Below the pieces are notes generated by a model. That model had not been told where the DNA came from and did no database searches. It was given only the letters and a program-made list of their open reading frames with translations. Positions 62,923 through 64,000 of a DNA stretch of 64,000 nucleotides are shown here, one piece after another. Position numbers and translations under genes: made by a program. Position 1 is the first letter of the stretch; every line of letters starts with the position of its first letter. The DNA is from JAVBMV01 sp031552145 (GTDB taxonomy: Bacteria; Myxococcota; Myxococcia; Myxococcales; UBA5297). The stretch covers positions 248,001 through 312,000 of the forward strand of contig JAVBMV010000008.1 of assembly GCA_031552145.1 (NCBI GenBank), read 5' to 3'.

Positions 62923-63144
62923 CTACGCCTTGGGCTCGAATGTGTGGTTGGGGGAGGCGGGGGCGCTAGCTTGCCCTTCGGGGAGCTGCCGACCTTCGTT
63001 TTCCTCGACACTGCCCGAGAGCCCGCGCTTGAAGTTGCGGATGGCCGAACCTAGAGAGTTTCCCAGTCCTGGTAGCCTCTTGGGTCCAAAGAAGAGAAGC
63101 ACCACGCCAAGTATCAAGACCAGTTCCATCCATCCTAAGCGCAC
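62923..63144 (-). CDS. tatA: Sec-independent translocase TatA
   Basis: 73 residues. MELVLILGVVLLFFGPKRLPGLG is the TatA/E transmembrane helix followed by the FG hinge; then an amphipathic helix (SLGSAIRNFKRGLSG) and a P/A/E tail. Forms the pore for folded Tat substrates. GTG 63144 has AGGAG seven bases before; ATG 63129 is alternative. tatB/tatC are not in the window. Confidence 0.92.
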   Translation of the reverse strand: MRLGWMELVLILGVVLLFFGPKRLPGLGNSLGSAIRNFKRGLSGSVEENEGRQLPEGQASAPASPNHTFEPKA

Positions 63145-63312
63145 CGGAGACTCCTGAGCAGTTGAGCAGACGCTTCGGACTCTAACAGCCGCCTACGGCC
63201 ATTGCACGTCAACCTGCCTCATGGATGGCGCGAGAGCAGCGGAGGCGTTAACCTTCGGCGCCAGGGCGAGCGCAGTGCCGCCGACCGCCTTCTGCCGACT
63301 TATGGAGATACT

Positions 63313-63894
63313 ATGACCACCAACACCTCGTCGCAGCTCAACCCGCTCACCTTCAAGCTCCACCGCGAGCGGACAGCCCTGCTCGTCATCGACATTCAGG
63401 AGCGGCTCTGCGCGGCGATGGAGCGCCCCAGGGTCGCGAGGTTGGTAAACCGAACAGTGGCGCTCATCGAAGGGGCCAAGGCGCTCGGTCTGCCTGTCGT
63501 GCTCACCGAGCAATATCCAAAGGGACTGGGACCGACGCTGGCGGAGGTGCGCGAACACCTTCCCGCGGAAAACGCGGCCATTGAAAAGATGGAGTTCAGC
63601 GCCTGGGTTCCTCAGCTGCGCGAGCGCATCGGCGACCGAGATCAACTCCTGCTCTGCGGTATGGAGACCCATGTCTGCGTCTTCCAGACAGCGCGCGACA
63701 TCGCTCTGGCGGGGCGCATCCCCTTCCTCTGCGCCGACGCCGCGCTCTCTCGGACCGAGGAGGAGCGCCAGATCGGCATGGCCCGCTGCCGCGACGTGGG
63801 GGGCGTAGTCACCTCTGCCGAGTCGGCACTCTTCGATTTGCTCGAGCGCGCTGGAGGCCCCGCCTTCAAAACCATCAGCTCCGCGGTGAAGTAG
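63313..63894 (+). CDS. isochorismatase-fold cysteine hydrolase
   Basis: 193 residues. LLVIDIQERL holds the Asp, EQYPKGLG the Lys and METHVCVFQTA the nucleophile Cys122. A nicotinamidase-like fold without the nicotinamidase zinc-binding DxHxxH motif. Substrate unknown. GGAG precedes ATG 63313; the open frame upstream lacks motifs. Its 3' end overlaps by 20 bases a gene on the other strand. Confidence 0.85.
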   Translation: MTTNTSSQLNPLTFKLHRERTALLVIDIQERLCAAMERPRVARLVNRTVALIEGAKALGLPVVLTEQYPKGLGPTLAEVREHLPAENAAIEKMEFSAWVPQLRERIGDRDQLLLCGMETHVCVFQTARDIALAGRIPFLCADAALSRTEEERQIGMARCRDVGGVVTSAESALFDLLERAGGPAFKTISSAVK

Positions 63895-64000
63895 CCGCGG
63901 CGAGGAACGACGACGCCAGCTGCTCCATACGCTCGTCGGCGCGAGCGCGCGCCACGGAGAAGCGCTCATCCGGGGAGACGGTCTCGAAGAGCTCAAAGTA
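63875..64000 (-). CDS. C-terminal end of an unidentified protein (partial)
   Basis: The minus strand has an open frame from the window edge to a TGA at 63875-63877. It encodes 41 residues starting YFELFETVSPDERFSVARAR and ending AAATSPRS, an amphipathic helix that looks like a real protein C-terminus. The rest lies beyond the window. Confidence 0.4.
   Translation of the reverse strand, partial: YFELFETVSPDERFSVARARADERMEQLASSFLAAATSPRS

Overview
The window is GC-rich DNA, apart from two visibly AT-richer patches, and comes from a Gram-negative bacterium. It carries lipid A genes (lpxD, lpxA, lpxI), a Skp-like periplasmic chaperone, several lipoproteins and a copper-radical-oxidase-like protein with a Myxococcota-style C-terminal anchor. 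It also has a Ku/LigD pair, a PlsB acyltransferase and lipoprotein metallopeptidases. A member of Myxococcota or a related deltaproteobacterial lineage is the best guess. No rRNA, tRNA or CRISPR array was seen.

Layout. 1-4 kb: the end of a beta-propeller protein, then skp-lpxD-lpxA-lpxI. 4-6.3 kb: an AT-richer insert with a secreted endonuclease/exonuclease/phosphatase-type lipoprotein and a family 2 glycosyltransferase. 6.3-13.4 kb: plsB, a degenerate hybrid histidine kinase, a GlcD-like flavoprotein and fumC. 13.5-16 kb: a tRNA modification group (TusA-like sulfur carrier, PP-loop thiolation enzyme, tgt). 16-20.7 kb: an isochorismatase-fold hydrolase, Ku, a two-domain LigD and a metallophosphoesterase. 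20.8-29 kb: apt, a YprB-type nuclease, truA, then envelope genes (M3 peptidase, barrel-like protein, MepA-LysM, YtkA-like lipoprotein, di-heme peroxidase). 29-30.7 kb: a second AT-richer accessory patch with an orphan membrane/coiled-coil protein and a decayed AbiEii-like nucleotidyltransferase. 30.8-38 kb: the oxidase-like protein, a duplicated methyltransferase, an OPT transporter, a histone-H1-like basic protein and a lipoprotein with duplicated thioredoxin-like domains. 38-43.7 kb: a compact sufBCDSUT operon. 43.7-49.3 kb: a small membrane protein, htpX, a GH65-like giant protein and a tandem Usp protein. 49.4-58.5 kb: a complete NAD-linked [FeFe]-hydrogenase locus. 58.6-64 kb: metG, a HEAT-repeat protein, tatD, a holin-X-like protein, tatA, a second isochorismatase-fold hydrolase and the end of one more gene.

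The most coherent system is the hydrogenase locus. The maturases hydG-hydF-hydE are translationally coupled. A 161-bp gap with a good sigma70-type promoter follows, then rex-hydC-hydB-hydA and a receiver-like protein. Rex senses NADH/NAD+, so the locus carries its own redox switch, and the suf operon upstream could supply general Fe-S clusters. The least conventional members are the last gene, a receiver domain lacking both its phosphoacceptor Asp and its conserved Lys, and a Cys/His-rich N-terminal extension on HydB. HydA has Ser in place of one Cys in the first H-cluster motif.

Several proteins are degenerate at catalytic positions although their reading frames are intact: the histidine kinase (His to Asp), the GH65-like protein (Glu to Gln), the receiver, and both duplicated thioredoxin-like domains. 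All function assignments rest on reading motifs by eye; no database search was run.
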